DNA of 36,863 nucleotides from Thiobacillus sp. UBA6205 (GTDB taxonomy: Bacteria; Pseudomonadota; Gammaproteobacteria; Burkholderiales; Thiobacillaceae), in contig DISR01000006.1 of NCBI GenBank assembly GCA_002421825.1, forward strand, positions 1 to 36,863. Direction: 5' to 3'. Below the pieces are notes generated by a model, which saw nothing but the letters and a program-made list of their open reading frames with translations, did not search any database and was not told where the DNA came from. Below, piece by piece: positions 1 through 6,801 of this stretch (positions within the stretch are counted from its first letter, which is position 1; each line of letters begins with the position of its first letter). The position numbers and the translations under genes are program-made.

Positions 1-171
1 CTTGGCAGCCGGCTTCTTGGCCGCTACTTTTTTGGCAGCAGGTTTCTTGGCTGCCGGCTTTTTGGCCGGGGCGGCCTTCTTGGCGGCAGGTTTCTTGGCG
101 GCAGGCTTCTTGGCCGGCGCCGCTTTCTTAGCCGCCGGTTTCTTGGCGGCAGGTTTCTTGGCAGTAGCCAT
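1..171 (-). CDS. Histone H1-like AlaLysPro-rich protein (partial, N-terminal part)
   Basis: The minus-strand frame starts with ATG at 171 and stays open to the left edge, so the C-terminus is outside the window. The 57 visible residues are almost only Ala, Lys and Pro: MATAKKPAAKKPAAKK followed by repeats of an approximately 16-residue unit made of KKPAA, KKPAA, KKAAPA. This composition is that of bacterial histone H1-like nucleoid proteins, which bind DNA through a basic, disordered tail; AlgP-type C-termini look the same, so the exact family is open. A good ribosome-binding site (AAGGAG) lies about 8 nt upstream of the ATG. The DNA is internally repetitive, so copy number may vary between strains. 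The plus-strand frame full of Ala, Gly, Phe and Leu over this stretch is the antisense shadow. Confidence 0.8.
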   Translation of the reverse strand, partial: MATAKKPAAKKPAAKKAAPAKKPAAKKPAAKKAAPAKKPAAKKPAAKKVAAKKPAAK

Positions 172-327
172 ACATCACACTCCTTCTGAAGTTGGACAAG
201 TCACTACAACTACAAACAAAGCGTGCAGAGGGTGGAAATGCACTTCCAAAGCGTGGCATCCACAACGCCCCCCTGTTCCGAAACCCGCATGGAATGGGTG
301 ACACCAAAGCTCCGCTTGGTGACGCTC

Positions 328-355
328 ATTCTAGATACTTTTCTCGGCAGTTCAA
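328..355 (-). promoter_or_regulatory. Predicted sigma70-type promoter of the histone-like gene
   Basis: On the minus strand TTGAAC (350-355) and TAGAAT (328-333) are 16 bp apart, matching 4/6 and 5/6 of the sigma70 consensus. This lies in the most AT-rich part of the gap. Transcription would start near 321, leaving a 5' leader of about 150 nt. The leader would begin with a small hairpin (302-321; arms CACCAAAGC and GCTTGGTG, one bulged A). Assigned by eye. Confidence 0.4.
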
Positions 356-413
356 CAAACTGTCAAGTTTTTTAAATTTTTTCCGGTCAAAAATGTAGCA
401 CCCTAACAAAAAT

Positions 414-426
414 TATCGTGTCGATA
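414..426. promoter_or_regulatory. Extra copy of the MarR-type operator 13-mer
   Basis: TATCGTGTCGATA, itself an inverted repeat (TATCG, 3-bp centre, CGATA), is an exact copy of one half of the large palindrome at 2733-2762. It lies about 60 bp upstream of the predicted promoter of the histone-like gene, just beyond the 3' end of lysA. A given 13-mer is expected about 0.001 times in this window on both strands, so the match is probably meaningful, but no binding can be shown. Confidence 0.4.
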
Positions 427-469
427 CTTCTTTCCAGATGCTCTTGGGAAAAAGACTGCCGCCGGATCG

Positions 470-1714
470 CTAGGAAACAAGCCGCTCTCCAGCCATCAAC
501 GCTTCCAGGCTTTCGCGCTCGCGAACGAGGAAAATTTCATTCTTGTTCACAACCACCTCGGCCGCTCTTGGACGGCTGTTGTAGTTCGAACTCATGCTCA
601 TGCCGTATGCACCTGCCGCAAGAACCGCCAGGAAATCGCCCTCCTCGATCGCGAGCTTCCTTCCGAGCCCTATAAAGTCGCCGGATTCGCAGACAGGCCC
701 CACCACGTCGCAAACCAGCTGCGGCGCTTTCGACACCGTGACCGGGACGATCTCATGGTATGCGTCATACAGGGACGGACGCATGAGATCGTTCATTGCA
801 GCATCGACAATGACGAAGTTTCTGTCCTCGCCGGCCTTGATGTATTCGACCCGCGCGAGCAGCACCCCCGCCTCTCCCACCAGCGAGCGGCCGGGCTCCA
901 CGATCACCTCCTCCCCGCGTCCCCTGAACCGGCTTTGCAGGATGTTCCGGTAGACCGCCATGTCAGGAGGCGTCTCGTCCTGATAGCGTATCCCCACTCC
1001 GCCACCGATATCGACATGCCTGAGCCTGATCCCGGCCGCAGCCAGGTTGTCGACCAGCGCCAGCACCCGGTCCAAAGCATCCGAAATCGGCGCCAGATCG
1101 GTCATCTGGGAACCGATGTGGCAGTCAACGCCGAGGATTTCCACGTTCCGCATTTGCGCTGCCCGCAGGTACAGCGCGGGCGCCTGCGCGATTGGCACAC
1201 CGAACTTGTTTTGCTTGAGGCCGGTGGATATGTACGGGTGGGTCTTGGGGTCGACATCGGGATTGACCCTGAAGGAGACCGGCGCGCGCATGCCCAACTC
1301 GCCGGCCACCCGGTCAAGGCGCTCGAGTTCGCTCTCCGATTCGACATTGAAGCAGCGGATGCCGGCCTCTAGCGCCATACGCATCTCCTGCGCCATCTTG
1401 CCGACCCCGGAAAAAACGACTTTGTCCGCCTTGCCCCCGGCGGCGAGCACCCGCGCCAGTTCGCCCCCGGATACGATATCGAACCCTGCGCCCAGGCGGG
1501 CGAAATGCTGGAGAATGGCCAGGCTGCCATTGGCCTTGACCGCGTAGCAGATCAAATGCGGCAAGCCCTCCAGTGCGCGCTCATAGGCCCGGTAGGCGTC
1601 ATCGAGCGCGGCGCACGAGTAGACATATAAAGGCGTGCCGTAGCGGCGCGCCAAATCCTCAAGCGACACCCCCTCAAGGAAAAGGTGTCCGTCTTCGCGG
1701 TGCAGGTGGTTCAT
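470..1714 (-). CDS. lysA: Diaminopimelate decarboxylase
   Basis: PLP-dependent fold-III decarboxylase that converts meso-2,6-diaminopimelate to L-lysine and CO2, the last step of lysine synthesis in the cytoplasm. The 414-residue product has family length. It has the Schiff-base lysine in CYAVKANGS (Lys60), the glycine-rich HVDIGGGVGIRY phosphate-binding loop, and the GPVCESGDFIG segment with the active-site Cys contributed across the dimer. The frame is open further upstream, but the Met at 1714 is chosen because MNHLHREDGHLFLEGV is the normal N-terminus and because the upstream codons are lptM read in another frame. The start overlaps the lptM stop as ATGA, so the two are probably translationally coupled. 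Confidence 0.96.
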   Translation of the reverse strand: MNHLHREDGHLFLEGVSLEDLARRYGTPLYVYSCAALDDAYRAYERALEGLPHLICYAVKANGSLAILQHFARLGAGFDIVSGGELARVLAAGGKADKVVFSGVGKMAQEMRMALEAGIRCFNVESESELERLDRVAGELGMRAPVSFRVNPDVDPKTHPYISTGLKQNKFGVPIAQAPALYLRAAQMRNVEILGVDCHIGSQMTDLAPISDALDRVLALVDNLAAAGIRLRHVDIGGGVGIRYQDETPPDMAVYRNILQSRFRGRGEEVIVEPGRSLVGEAGVLLARVEYIKAGEDRNFVIVDAAMNDLMRPSLYDAYHEIVPVTVSKAPQLVCDVVGPVCESGDFIGLGRKLAIEEGDFLAVLAAGAYGMSMSSNYNSRPRAAEVVVNKNEIFLVRERESLEALMAGERLVS

Positions 1715-1836
1715 TTGGACGTTTTCTGGATGGCGGCCGGCTTCTGGTCCGGCAAGGCAAGCGGGCCCTTGGAGCCGCAAGCGGCAAGCTGTGACAGCAG
1801 CAGCGTCAGGACAAGCAGGGTGGCGAGCGGTTTCAT
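1711..1836 (-). CDS. lptM: LptM (YifL-type) LPS-translocon maturation lipoprotein
   Basis: A 41-residue lipoprotein. A hydrophobic signal (MKPLATLLVLTLLLSQ) ends in a lipobox LAAC with the lipidated Cys at position 20, followed directly by GSKGPLALP. The C-G-x-K-G-P-L motif is diagnostic for LptM, which in Enterobacteria helps the LptD-LptE outer-membrane translocon mature by assisting disulfide formation. The gene lies immediately upstream of lysA, shares ATGA with it, and is divergent from cyaY, as in many proteobacteria. A weak -10-like TAACAT (minus strand, 1843-1848) lies only 6 nt before the ATG. Identification rests on motif and synteny; function is from the family. Confidence 0.88.
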   Translation of the reverse strand: MKPLATLLVLTLLLSQLAACGSKGPLALPDQKPAAIQKTSK

Positions 1837-1919
1837 GGCGCGATGTTAACACGCGCAGAATTGCAGGGAAGCCTCGGGGCCGGCAGAATTGAGGTCATCC
1901 AAACCAACCTGCGACCAGC

Positions 1920-2231
1920 ATGAACGACAACGAATTCATACGACTTACCGATGCCGCATTCACCCGCCTTCAGCAGGGCCTCGAGAATGCCGATCTTGAC
2001 TTTGAATTGCCCGCTGACGGCATCCTCGAAATCGAGTTCGACGACGGCAGCAAGCTGGTCGTCAACCGCCACAGCGCCGCCCGCGAGATATGGGTGGCGG
2101 CCCGCAGCGGCGGCTTCCACTTCCGCCACGACGGGTCCGCCTGGATCGATACGCGTGACGGCAGCGAGCTTTTCGCCAAGCTCGCCGCCCTGATCTCATC
2201 CCAGGGCGGCGGCGCGGCGAGCTTCGATTAG
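1920..2231 (+). CDS. cyaY: Iron-sulfur cluster assembly protein CyaY (bacterial frataxin)
   Basis: A 103-residue protein of frataxin length. It starts with an acidic helix (MNDNEFIRLTDAAFTRLQQG), followed by the beta-sheet core ILEIEFDDGSKLVVNRH and the conserved REIWVAARSGGFHF and WIDTRDGSELFAKL segments. Frataxins bind iron and the cysteine desulfurase IscS and modulate Fe-S cluster assembly. It is divergent from lptM-lysA across an 83-bp gap, a common proteobacterial arrangement, and its stop is 8 bp from the stop of the convergent P460 gene. Confidence 0.95.
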   Translation: MNDNEFIRLTDAAFTRLQQGLENADLDFELPADGILEIEFDDGSKLVVNRHSAAREIWVAARSGGFHFRHDGSAWIDTRDGSELFAKLAALISSQGGGAASFD

Positions 2232-2239
2232 GCCGGCAC

Positions 2240-2716
2240 TCAATCCCTCAAGCTTGAAAAGAGGTAGTTGTCTGACTGCCGGGCGGCATGGCAGCCAAAG
2301 CACGCCTTGGCCGCGTCTTCCCCCACGACGGGCCTTTTCGGGTCGCCGGCAGCGAAAGCCTCGAAACCCCAGCCGCCGGTTGACGCATGCTTGCGCGCAT
2401 CCCGCACCATGACTCCCAGCACCTTGCGCCCCCCCTCGGCCAGGGTATTGCCCTCGTGTCTGGCCTCCAGCAGGTCGAACACGATCACCGCCCCATCCCG
2501 GAACCGGCCACTGCGATAGCCCTCGACCGCCTCCGGATTGGCGTACAGATGATGGATGCCGCCGAACGATTCGTACAAGGCATGGCCCGGCTTGATCTCC
2601 ATGGTTTTCACATGCCGCCAGTCCCGGTACCCTTCCGGATAGCCAATCCCGGGCGTTTCCGAAGCCTGAACGGCGAAAGCCAAGGCTCCGAGGAGCCAGA
2701 AAGCGACTTTTCCCAT
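2240..2716 (-). CDS. Cytochrome P460-family periplasmic c-type haem protein
   Basis: A 158-residue precursor with a signal peptide of about 19 residues (MGKVAFWLLGALAFAVQASE). The mature part fits the cytochrome P460 / cytochrome c'-beta family: a YPEGYRDWRHVKTM opening, GIHHLYANPEAVEGYRSG, a GAVIVFDL strand, a GWGFEAFAAGDP strand, and one C-terminal c-haem site CFGCH (Cys139, Cys142, His143). P460 enzymes oxidise hydroxylamine with NO in ammonia oxidisers; c'-beta relatives bind NO. The sequence alone does not decide between the two. The gene is divergent from a MarR regulator, and a 30-bp palindrome lies just downstream of its predicted -10, implying repression. A ribosome-binding site AGGAGG is present upstream of the ATG. 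Confidence 0.85.
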   Translation of the reverse strand: MGKVAFWLLGALAFAVQASETPGIGYPEGYRDWRHVKTMEIKPGHALYESFGGIHHLYANPEAVEGYRSGRFRDGAVIVFDLLEARHEGNTLAEGGRKVLGVMVRDARKHASTGGWGFEAFAAGDPKRPVVGEDAAKACFGCHAARQSDNYLFSSLRD

Positions 2717-2732
2717 ATTACCCTCCTATCAA

Positions 2733-2762
2733 GTATCGACACGATACGTTTCGTGTCGATAC
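2733..2762. promoter_or_regulatory. Perfect 12-bp-arm palindrome, likely operator of the MarR regulator
   Basis: GTATCGACACGA (2733-2744), six bases, then its exact reverse complement TCGTGTCGATAC (2751-2762). It also reads as two 13-mers of the form TATCG-N3-CGATA (2734-2746 exact, 2749-2761 with one mismatch) 15 bp apart. It lies in the divergent gap between the P460 and MarR genes and spans the expected transcription start of the P460 gene. Confidence 0.8.
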
Positions 2763-2763
2763 C

Positions 2764-2791
2764 AGTTTAAGACCGGGCGTGCTATTGTCAA
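2764..2791 (-). promoter_or_regulatory. Predicted sigma70 promoter of the cytochrome P460 gene
   Basis: Minus-strand TTGACA (2786-2791, perfect -35) and TAAACT (2764-2769, 4/6 match to -10) are separated by 16 bp. The palindrome at 2733-2762 begins 1 bp after the -10, so a bound regulator would block initiation. Assigned by eye. Confidence 0.55.
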
Positions 2792-2819
2792 GGCGGGTCG
2801 ATAAATCTAGGATGGGGGC

Positions 2820-3404
2820 ATGAAAAATCAGGCACTGATTCTGCTGGACACGGTGGAACGGCTGGGCAACCTGCTGCGGGTCGGGTTGCGCCAGGCCGGC
2901 GTCGCCCAGAGCCTGCAACCGATCCATTTGCAGGCCCTGCTTTATCTGAACGAAGCCAACCGCTACAGCAATACCCCGCAGGCTCTGGCCGAGTATCTCG
3001 GGCTGACCAAGGGCACGGTATCGCAGAGCCTGCTTTTGCTGGCCCGGCGCAGGCTGATAGCCCGCCACGCCGACGAAAAGGATGGCCGTGTGGTGCGCCT
3101 GGCCCTCACGGACAAGGGAAAGGAAGTGCTGAAGGAACTGGGGCTGATCAATGTCTGGCGCGACGCGCTCCAGGCTGCGAGCCCCGCCCGCCTGAGTTCT
3201 GCCACCAAAGTGTTGAAGGAAGCCCTGGCCACGCTCCAGGCCAGGAACGGGCACCGGACCTTCGGCGTGTGCGTGACTTGCCGCCACAACCTGCACATCG
3301 GCCCGCGCAGCTACGTATGCGGGCTGACCAAGGAAAAACTCTCCAGCCGGGAAGTCAGCAAAATCTGCCGGGAACACAGCCCGGTCGAGGAAAACGCGGT
3401 TTAG
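2820..3404 (+). CDS. MarR-family transcriptional regulator with a C-terminal four-cysteine motif
   Basis: A 194-residue protein. Residues about 5-140 form a MarR winged helix-turn-helix dimer domain: the recognition region is TPQALAEYLGLTKGTVSQSLLLL (about 52-74), followed by the wing with DEKDGRVVRLALTDKGKEVL (85-104). An extra tail follows with Cys151, Cys154, Cys167 and Cys183 (C-x2-C-x12-C-x15-C) plus His156 and His159. Plain MarR proteins of about 145 residues lack this. The spacing suggests a bound metal, Fe-S cluster or redox switch, but the ligand cannot be told from sequence. The divergent partner is the P460 cytochrome and the operator lies between them, so autoregulation and control of the cytochrome are likely. 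The natural inducer is unknown. Confidence 0.88.
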   Translation: MKNQALILLDTVERLGNLLRVGLRQAGVAQSLQPIHLQALLYLNEANRYSNTPQALAEYLGLTKGTVSQSLLLLARRRLIARHADEKDGRVVRLALTDKGKEVLKELGLINVWRDALQAASPARLSSATKVLKEALATLQARNGHRTFGVCVTCRHNLHIGPRSYVCGLTKEKLSSREVSKICREHSPVEENAV

Positions 3405-3417
3405 GGCCAGAACCTTT

Positions 3418-3526
3418 AACCACGGGGGACACGGGGAGCACAGGGAAGTCAGAAGGGCCGTTTTTTCAGCATTCAAGCTCGGGGGCAACCAGGCATTTGA
3501 TTGCGTTTACCCGTGCCCCCGTGGTT
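3418..3526. repeat. Intergenic inverted repeat with ACACGGGG-type units
   Basis: AACCACGGGGG (3418-3428) returns as CCCCCGTGGTT (3516-3526), an 11-bp perfect inverted repeat. The left arm contains further short units (ACACGGGG, GCACAGGG). It fills the gap between the MarR gene and the 3' end of argH, which converge, and could act as a bidirectional terminator. The build (short purine-rich tandem units in one arm, complement in the other) resembles the elements at 19357, 20794, 24130 and later. Confidence 0.7.
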
Positions 3527-3538
3527 GAGCAGCTCTTT

Positions 3539-4921
3539 CTAGGCAAGCGCTGCACGCGCCCGGGCCACGGCCGCCTTGACCTGCTCCGGCGCGGTGCCGC
3601 CAATGTGATTGCGGGCCGCCAGCGAGCCTTCCAAAGTCAGCACGGCAAACACATCCTCGCCCACCAGCGGGCTGAAAGCCTGCAATTCCGCCAACGTCAG
3701 GTCGCCCAGGTCGCAGCTCCTGGTTTCGGCCGCGCGCACGGCACGCGCCACTGCCTCGTGCGCATCGCGGAACGGCAGCCCCTTTTTCACCAGGTAGTCG
3801 GCCAGGTCGGTGGCGGTAGAAAAGCCTTCGGCCGCCGCGCGGCGCATGGCCTCCGGCTTCACGCGCACGCCCTTCAGCATGTCGGCGTAGATGGCCAGGG
3901 TATCGGCCAGGGTGTCCACGGTGTCGAACAGCGGCTCCTTGTCCTCCTGGTTGTCCTTGTTGTAGGCCAGCGGCTGGCCTTTCATCAGGGTCAAAAGTCC
4001 CATCAGATGGCCGAACACGCGGCCGGTCTTGCCGCGCACCAGTTCGGGTACGTCCGGATTTTTCTTCTGCGGCATGATGGAAGAGCCGGTGCAGAAGCGA
4101 TCGGCCAGGTCGATGAAGCCGAAGCGCGGGCTCATCCACAGGATCAGTTCCTCGGACAGGCGCGACAGATGCACCATGACGAGCGAAGCCGCCGCCGAGA
4201 ATTCGATGGCGAAATCACGGTCGGACACGGCGTCGAGTGAATTCTCGCAGACGCCGTCGAAGCCCAGCTCGCGCGCCACGAATTCGCGGTCGATGGGGTA
4301 ACTGGTGCCGGCCAGCGCGGCTGCGCCGAGCGGCAGGCGGTTGGCCCGCTTGCGCACGTCGGCCAGACGCCCATGGTCGCGCGACAGCATTTCGAAATAA
4401 GCCAGCATGTGGTGGCCGAAAGTCACCGGCTGGGCCACCTGCAGATGGGTAAACCCGGGCATGACCGTGGCGGCATGCTCGTCGGCAAGGTCGAGCAACG
4501 AAGCCTGGCAGGCACGGATGCCGGACTGGATGCGATCGATGGCGTCGCGCAGGTAGAGGCGCACGTCGGTCGCCACCTGGTCGTTGCGCGAGCGCCCGGT
4601 GTGCAGGCGCTTGCCGGCATCGCCGATCTTGCCAGTCAGCGCCTTTTCGATGTTGAGGTGCACGTCTTCCAGGTCGAGCGACCACTGGAAACGTCCGCCG
4701 CGGATCTCGTCCAGGATCTCGGCCATGCCGCGCTCGATGGCCGCCAAGTCTTCCGCCGACAGCACCCCGACATGGCGCAGCATGCGGGCATGGGCCAGCG
4801 AACCCTTCATATCGAACTCGGCCAGCCGATAATCAAAAGGTATTGAGGCCGTATAGCGCTTGACCAGTTCGTCGACCGGCTCGGAAAAGCGGCCCGACCA
4901 TGCCCCGGAATTCTTGTCCAT
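3539..4921 (-). CDS. argH: Argininosuccinate lyase
   Basis: Cytoplasmic homotetramer that splits argininosuccinate into arginine and fumarate, the last step of arginine synthesis. The 460-residue product has family length. Hallmarks are SGRFSEPVDELVKRYTASI near the N-terminus, the TGRSRNDQVATD substrate-binding segment, GFTHLQVAQPVTFGHH with the catalytic His, and the fumarase/lyase superfamily signature GSSIMPQKKNPDVPEL. The start at 4921 (MDKNSGAWSGRF) is chosen over an upstream in-frame Met because it matches the family N-terminus. The start codon lies only 11 bp from that of the divergent algZ-like gene, so at least one promoter must lie inside the neighbour's coding region. Confidence 0.97.
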   Translation of the reverse strand: MDKNSGAWSGRFSEPVDELVKRYTASIPFDYRLAEFDMKGSLAHARMLRHVGVLSAEDLAAIERGMAEILDEIRGGRFQWSLDLEDVHLNIEKALTGKIGDAGKRLHTGRSRNDQVATDVRLYLRDAIDRIQSGIRACQASLLDLADEHAATVMPGFTHLQVAQPVTFGHHMLAYFEMLSRDHGRLADVRKRANRLPLGAAALAGTSYPIDREFVARELGFDGVCENSLDAVSDRDFAIEFSAAASLVMVHLSRLSEELILWMSPRFGFIDLADRFCTGSSIMPQKKNPDVPELVRGKTGRVFGHLMGLLTLMKGQPLAYNKDNQEDKEPLFDTVDTLADTLAIYADMLKGVRVKPEAMRRAAAEGFSTATDLADYLVKKGLPFRDAHEAVARAVRAAETRSCDLGDLTLAELQAFSPLVGEDVFAVLTLEGSLAARNHIGGTAPEQVKAAVARARAALA

Positions 4922-4932
4922 GAACGTTCTGA

Positions 4933-5985
4933 GTGATGCAAAGTAAAAATCATAACAACCCGTCGGGCGTTTTGCCGAATTTCTGCCATTTGGGCACGAG
5001 CATGCGGGCCATTCTGGCCGTCGAGGCAGGAGCCCTGTTCGCCGCACTGGCGGCAGGCGCGGGCATCTCAGACGGTCTCAATCTGTTCGCCGAGCGTTCC
5101 GCATTGATCCAGCCCGTTCTGCTGCTGACGCTGCTGGCCCTCTGCCTTGCCGGCCCGTTCACAAGGAAACTGCCCTATGCGTACGGGATGGCGGCAGTTT
5201 TCCTGATCGCGACGGCCATTCCCTGCCTTGCCGCCACGCCGCTCTCGTGGCTGCTGCCCGGCTCCAGCACGCTCACCCCTCTCCAGACGGGCGCCTTCGG
5301 CGCCTCACTGGCCGGGATCCTGCTGATCTATTTCCACCTGCGCAGCAAGGCCCTGTCCCCCGCTGTTACCGAAGCCAGGCTGCAGGCGCTGCAAGCCCGC
5401 ATCCGGCCGCATTTCCTGTTCAACAGCCTGAATGCGGCGCTTTCACTGGTGCGCTCCGACCCTCGCCGCGCCGAACGCGCACTGGAGGACCTGTCCGAAC
5501 TGTTCCGCGCGCTGATGCGCGAAAACCGCGAACTCACCACCCTGCAGGACGAAATCGAGCTGACCCGGGCCTATCTGGGCCTGGAGCAACTGCGGCTGGG
5601 CGAACGACTGAATGTGGTCTGGCACATCGACAAGATGCCGGCCGAAGCCCTCATCCCCCCCCTGGTCATCCAGCCGCTGGTGGAAAACGCCATCTATCAC
5701 GGCATCGAGCCCAGCCGCGAAGCCGGCGAAGTGAGCCTCAACATCTACCGCAGCGGCGACGCCGTACACATCGTCATCCGCAACCCCTATCCCGAGAACG
5801 CCTCGCATCACGCCGGCAACAAGCTGGCGCTGGCCAACATCCGCGAACGCCTCGCCCTCCACTTCGACCTGGATGCTTCGCTCAAGTCCCAGCCCATGGG
5901 CGCCGTATATCAGGTTCATATCACGCTGCCCTACACCCGTGCCCCCCATGCCGTCCTCCCCCCTGCGCCTGCTCATCGTCGATGA
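4933..5985 (+). CDS. algZ: LytS/AlgZ-type membrane sensor histidine kinase
   Basis: A 350-residue membrane kinase. Residues about 25-135 hold several hydrophobic segments (around 26-44, 58-74, 85-100 and 117-135). A His_kinase domain follows with the phospho-acceptor in RIRPHFLFNSLNAAL (His160), and a C-terminal ATPase domain has the N-box PLVENAIYHGI and a degenerate G-box (GNKLALANIRERL). It would phosphorylate the response regulator encoded next. The start is uncertain: GTG 4933 and ATG 4936 are adjacent, and Met24 is a later option. The early start is preferred because the LPNFC segment before Met24 recurs in this family. AlgZ/AlgR controls alginate and twitching in Pseudomonas; the targets here are unknown. 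Confidence 0.88.
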   Translation: MMQSKNHNNPSGVLPNFCHLGTSMRAILAVEAGALFAALAAGAGISDGLNLFAERSALIQPVLLLTLLALCLAGPFTRKLPYAYGMAAVFLIATAIPCLAATPLSWLLPGSSTLTPLQTGAFGASLAGILLIYFHLRSKALSPAVTEARLQALQARIRPHFLFNSLNAALSLVRSDPRRAERALEDLSELFRALMRENRELTTLQDEIELTRAYLGLEQLRLGERLNVVWHIDKMPAEALIPPLVIQPLVENAIYHGIEPSREAGEVSLNIYRSGDAVHIVIRNPYPENASHHAGNKLALANIRERLALHFDLDASLKSQPMGAVYQVHITLPYTRAPHAVLPPAPAHRR

Positions 5986-6703
5986 CGAGGCGCCCGCGCG
6001 CCGCCGCCTGCGCGAAGTGCTGGACGATTGCAGCCGGGAACTGTCCCTGGAGGTCGTGGGCGAAGCAGACAACGGCATGGAGGCGCTGGAACGTGCCCAG
6101 AGCGAACAGCCTGACGCCGTACTGCTGGATATCCGCATGCCCGGCATGGATGGCATCGAAGTCGCGCAGCACATGCAGAAACTGGCGCACACCCCGGCTG
6201 TGATTTTCACCACTGCCTACGACAATTACGCCTGCCAGGCCTTCGAGGTCAACGCCGTAGACTATCTGATGAAGCCGGTGCGGGCCGAGCGTCTGGCCGC
6301 AGCACTCGCCAAGGCCCGGCACCTCAACATGGCCATGCTGGACGCCCTGCGCGAGGCCCACCCCAAGGCGCGCACCCACCTGTCATTGTCGGAAAAGGGC
6401 CGCCTGAAACTGCTGCCGGTAAAGGACGTTCTCTACTTCAAGGCCGAGCTTAAATATGTCACGGTCAAGACCGGCGAGAACGAGTTTCTGCTCGAGGAAT
6501 CGCTGGTCAAGCTGGAAACCGAGTTCGGCGACCGCTTCCTGCGCATCCATCGCAACTGCCTTGTCGCGCGCGACAGGATAGACCAGATCGGCAAAAGCCA
6601 TGGCAGCGATGACGGCCATTACGTGCGGCTGCGCGGCCACGACGAACGGCTGCCAGTCAGCCGCCGTCAGTATTCCCAGCTGCGCGAATTGCTCAGAAGC
6701 TAG
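5948..6703 (+). CDS. algR: LytTR response regulator (AlgR-type)
   Basis: A 251-residue two-domain regulator. The receiver domain (about 6-120) has the acidic pair in LLIVDDEAPARRR, phospho-acceptor Asp61 in AVLLDIRMPGMDG, a TAY segment and Lys in YLMKPVRAERL. The C-terminal LytTR DNA-binding domain (about 145-250) includes LYFKAELKYVTVKTG, FLRIHRNCLVARD and LPVSRRQYSQLRELL. It overlaps the 3' end of the kinase gene by 38 bp, so the two are co-expressed. The start at 5948 (MPSSPLRLLIVDDE) is chosen because the longer upstream frame is only the kinase gene read out of frame. The argH / algZR / hemCD order is widespread in Betaproteobacteria. Confidence 0.92.
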   Translation: MPSSPLRLLIVDDEAPARRRLREVLDDCSRELSLEVVGEADNGMEALERAQSEQPDAVLLDIRMPGMDGIEVAQHMQKLAHTPAVIFTTAYDNYACQAFEVNAVDYLMKPVRAERLAAALAKARHLNMAMLDALREAHPKARTHLSLSEKGRLKLLPVKDVLYFKAELKYVTVKTGENEFLLEESLVKLETEFGDRFLRIHRNCLVARDRIDQIGKSHGSDDGHYVRLRGHDERLPVSRRQYSQLRELLRS

Positions 6704-6706
6704 CTA

Positions 6707-6799
6707 GCCAGGGGGCGGAGGACGGGGCGCCGGGATTCAGGGAATGTGCTCCGCGCCCGTCAAACAAACGGCGCGTCCTTCGGCCGCACCGCCCCTGGC
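6707..6799. terminator. Imperfect long hairpin between convergent genes, probable bidirectional terminator
   Basis: GCCAGGGGGCGG (from 6707) pairs with CCGCCCCTGGC (to 6799) with one bulged G. Nested inside are GGACGGGGCGCCG and CGGCGCGTCC. It fills the whole gap between algR and the convergent thioredoxin-like gene. There is no clear U-tract, so termination is inferred from position. Confidence 0.45.
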
Positions 6800-6801
6800 C
6801 C

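Noticed and set aside
2..301. Plus-strand reading frame of 99 codons rich in Ala, Gly, Phe and Leu
   Set aside because: It is the antisense of the Lys/Ala/Pro repeats of the histone-like gene; the minus frame has a proper start and ribosome-binding site.
360..367. Perfect TTGACA on the minus strand as -35 of the histone-like gene
   Set aside because: The nearest good -10 is 23 or more bp away; TTGAAC/TAGAAT with 16 bp is the better pair.
2745..2750. TACGTT centre of the palindrome as a -10 element
   Set aside because: It does not fit the consensus and has no -35 at the right distance; the TTGACA/TAAACT pair upstream is better.
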